From Ehretia macrophylla (Eukaryota > Streptophyta > Magnoliopsida > Boraginales > Ehretiaceae), in NCBI GenBank assembly GCA_037974665.1, contig CM075765.1, forward strand, positions 58,379,747 to 58,443,746: a stretch of 64,000 bases of DNA, in the 5' to 3' direction. The translations under genes were made by a program, and so were the position numbers. The notes beneath the pieces are model-generated. The model was not told where the DNA came from. It worked only from the letters and a program-made list of their open reading frames with translations, and did no database searches. Position 1 is the stretch's first letter. Each line of letters begins with the position of its first letter. Shown here one piece after another: positions 62,533-64,000 of this stretch.

Positions 62533-62567
62533 TCATAGTCAAAAGAAGAGTTTGATCCTGGCTTGTG
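62533..62567 (+). pseudogene. rrn18: second 5' fragment of mitochondrial rrn18
   Basis: atcatagtcaaaagaagagt followed by ttgatcctggct is the very start of plant mitochondrial small-subunit rRNA plus its immediate leader. Homology stops after about 35 bp. It begins slightly upstream of the fragment at 29981 and keeps the gatcc that has changed there, so the two are independent copies. Confidence 0.75.
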
Positions 62568-64000
62568 TAGCCAATGCGAAGCTAGCCTTCCCCCTTTTAA
62601 ATCTTCTTTTTAAACATGGGCCTCTAGCTCTAAAGAATTTCCTTCTAATCTATTTCCAGTGATGTGCAAAAGCTGAATCTGTCAAATCCGGATCTCCTGC
62701 CCCTCTTATGGATCCCATAGAAGCCTAAGGATGGCCTCCCTCGCATCAGACTAGAATAGATGCCCCTCACTAGCAGCAACAGTTTCTCTCACATATCCCT
62801 ACCTGGACCTAGCATCAGGAGCCAAGCCGTATCAACAATCAACAACAAACCTAAGATCTCGGAGAAGAGGATCTTGCGCAATAACTCTCCTTTGACACAT
62901 AGGCGCTATCAGCCCTTCTCTTATGCCAGGTCTGGGGGAGGAGGAATGGAATCTGCCTGGAGCGAGTCAAGTCTGGGATCTTTTTTTCCTTAAGGCTAAA
63001 GCCCTTAAAGCCATGTTTTTTTCTCTTCTTTAAAGCCTGGAGCTGGTGTATGAGTTTATTATTTCATAAGTAAGGAAATTGAGATTGTTAGTTTCATTTC
63101 GTGAACCAACTACCATTTCTCTTCTTCTTCCGTACTGTCTTCTTAGTCTACCTACTCCAGAACCAGGAGGGAGACTCACTGGCTGTATAGTCTTTGCATG
63201 CACTTGGCCACTCAAGTTTTGGCTTGGCCACACTCTAATAAGTTTCCATCTTTTTTTTTTAATAAAAAGCTACTGGACTTGGCTTCTTTCCTACACATAG
63301 TGTCTTTCATTGAATAATATCTGCAGTGCTTACTGATTCAATCACAGAAGAAAAATTACAGCTGTTACACATTCAATTGCTAACATCACACCGTTTATTG
63401 ATTAACGTATGACTACGGCTCCTATGAGTTCTTACGTTGGGAAGAGTCTCAACTTCAAGGTAGTACATACTTGATTAGAGAAGGAATTTCTTACCTAATG
63501 CCATGCTTTACAAACATTCTGACCAAAGCCCCAGCTTAATAACATAGGATTTTTGCTTTTCCCCCATCCTATGAGGGCTGCCTCATTTGCCTTCCTATAA
63601 GGCCTATAGAGAGGATTCAAACTCTTCATCCATGACTCACTGGCATTTCTTCCAGAATGAAGAGAGAGTAGAGCTATTGAAGCAGAAAGCCTATTAGGCT
63701 TAGTACGCTATAAACATCCTGTTGCCATATCTTCAAACCTATTACCGTAGGTCGACTTTCAATAACTCTCGCTCTTTTTCGTGAAGAGTCAGTATCTAAT
63801 CCTTGCACTCTAGAAGTTGATTGAGGACTTCTATTAACTTTGATAGATGGCGTTGGAAGAAGTGGTGTCCAAGATTTCTCCCAGTACCACCACAACTCTC
63901 CTTGCCCGTGGTTGGTTTAGGCCACGAAAAAATACCAAGAAGTGTTGACCAGTAAAGCCTCCAGAGACCCAGGTCGCACCTAAACTCAAACTTGAAGTTA
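62568..64000. other. mitochondrial-like sequence to the window end
   Basis: No gene recognised. A weak copia-like tail near 63449-63538 is listed separately. Frames at 62760-62993 and 63079-63300 are unidentified. Confidence 0.4.
63449..63538 (+). pseudogene. possible Ty1/copia RNase H tail fragment
   Basis: One frame reads YLIREGISYLMPCFTNILTKAPA and then a stop, shown here as LIREGIS and NILTKA. This resembles the end of copia pol (IREKI followed by DIFTKAL). It is short and no LTR or other domain is near. Confidence 0.3.

Noticed and set aside
1..64000. The window as native mitochondrial DNA with retroelement insertions
   Set aside because: Multiple full-length, nested Ty3/gypsy elements with target duplications and methylation-type nonsense mutations in conserved genes fit the nucleus far better; not excluded without read mapping.

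Overview
This window looks like plant nuclear DNA: a fossil piece of angiosperm mitochondrial DNA (a NUMT) broken up by nested LTR retrotransposons. The mitochondrial content is plant-type: the nad5 terminal exon with a group II intron domain V, rps13, nad3-rps12, trans-spliced nad1 exon 1, 5' ends of rrn18, and a mitovirus-like RdRp relic. Most recognisable genes are dead. In rps12 and rps13 several lesions are CGA to TGA or CGN to TGN/CAN, the mark of cytosine-methylation decay, which is expected in nuclear rather than mitochondrial plant DNA. Full-length Ty3/gypsy elements with 5-bp target duplications point the same way. The species cannot be named from the sequence.

Layout: 1-1460 mitochondrial (nad5 intron end and last exon). 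1461-17791 Tekay/Del-type chromovirus, plus strand, duplication aatgc, with a non-autonomous LTR element (4942-11533, minus strand, duplication tggtg) nested in gag. 17792-20592 mitochondrial-like. 20593-28058 second non-autonomous element, minus strand. 28059-37936 mitochondrial: a Tat/Ogre-like fragment, an rrn18 fragment, rps13, nad3, rps12, then long unrecognised sequence. 37937-51469 Athila-type element, minus strand, duplication caggg, split inside pol by a solo LTR (43628-46172, duplication aacct). 51470-51685 and 54143-54464 are the two halves of nad1 exon 1, separated by a Tekay-family solo LTR (51686-54142, duplication gtagc). 54465-58102 mitochondrial, including the mitovirus relic (about 55567-56350, perhaps to 57073). 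58103-60603 solo LTR. 60604-64000 mitochondrial-like, with a second rrn18 start.

Retroelements cover about 42.3 kb (roughly two thirds). Removing them leaves about 21.7 kb of apparently collinear mitochondrial-type sequence. No gene here looks clearly functional. The nad5 exon and, apart from its start codon and the LTR insertion, nad1 exon 1 remain open. The short LTR elements carry no genes but share the initiator-tRNA-Met primer site with the Tekay element, so they may have been moved by such autonomous elements.
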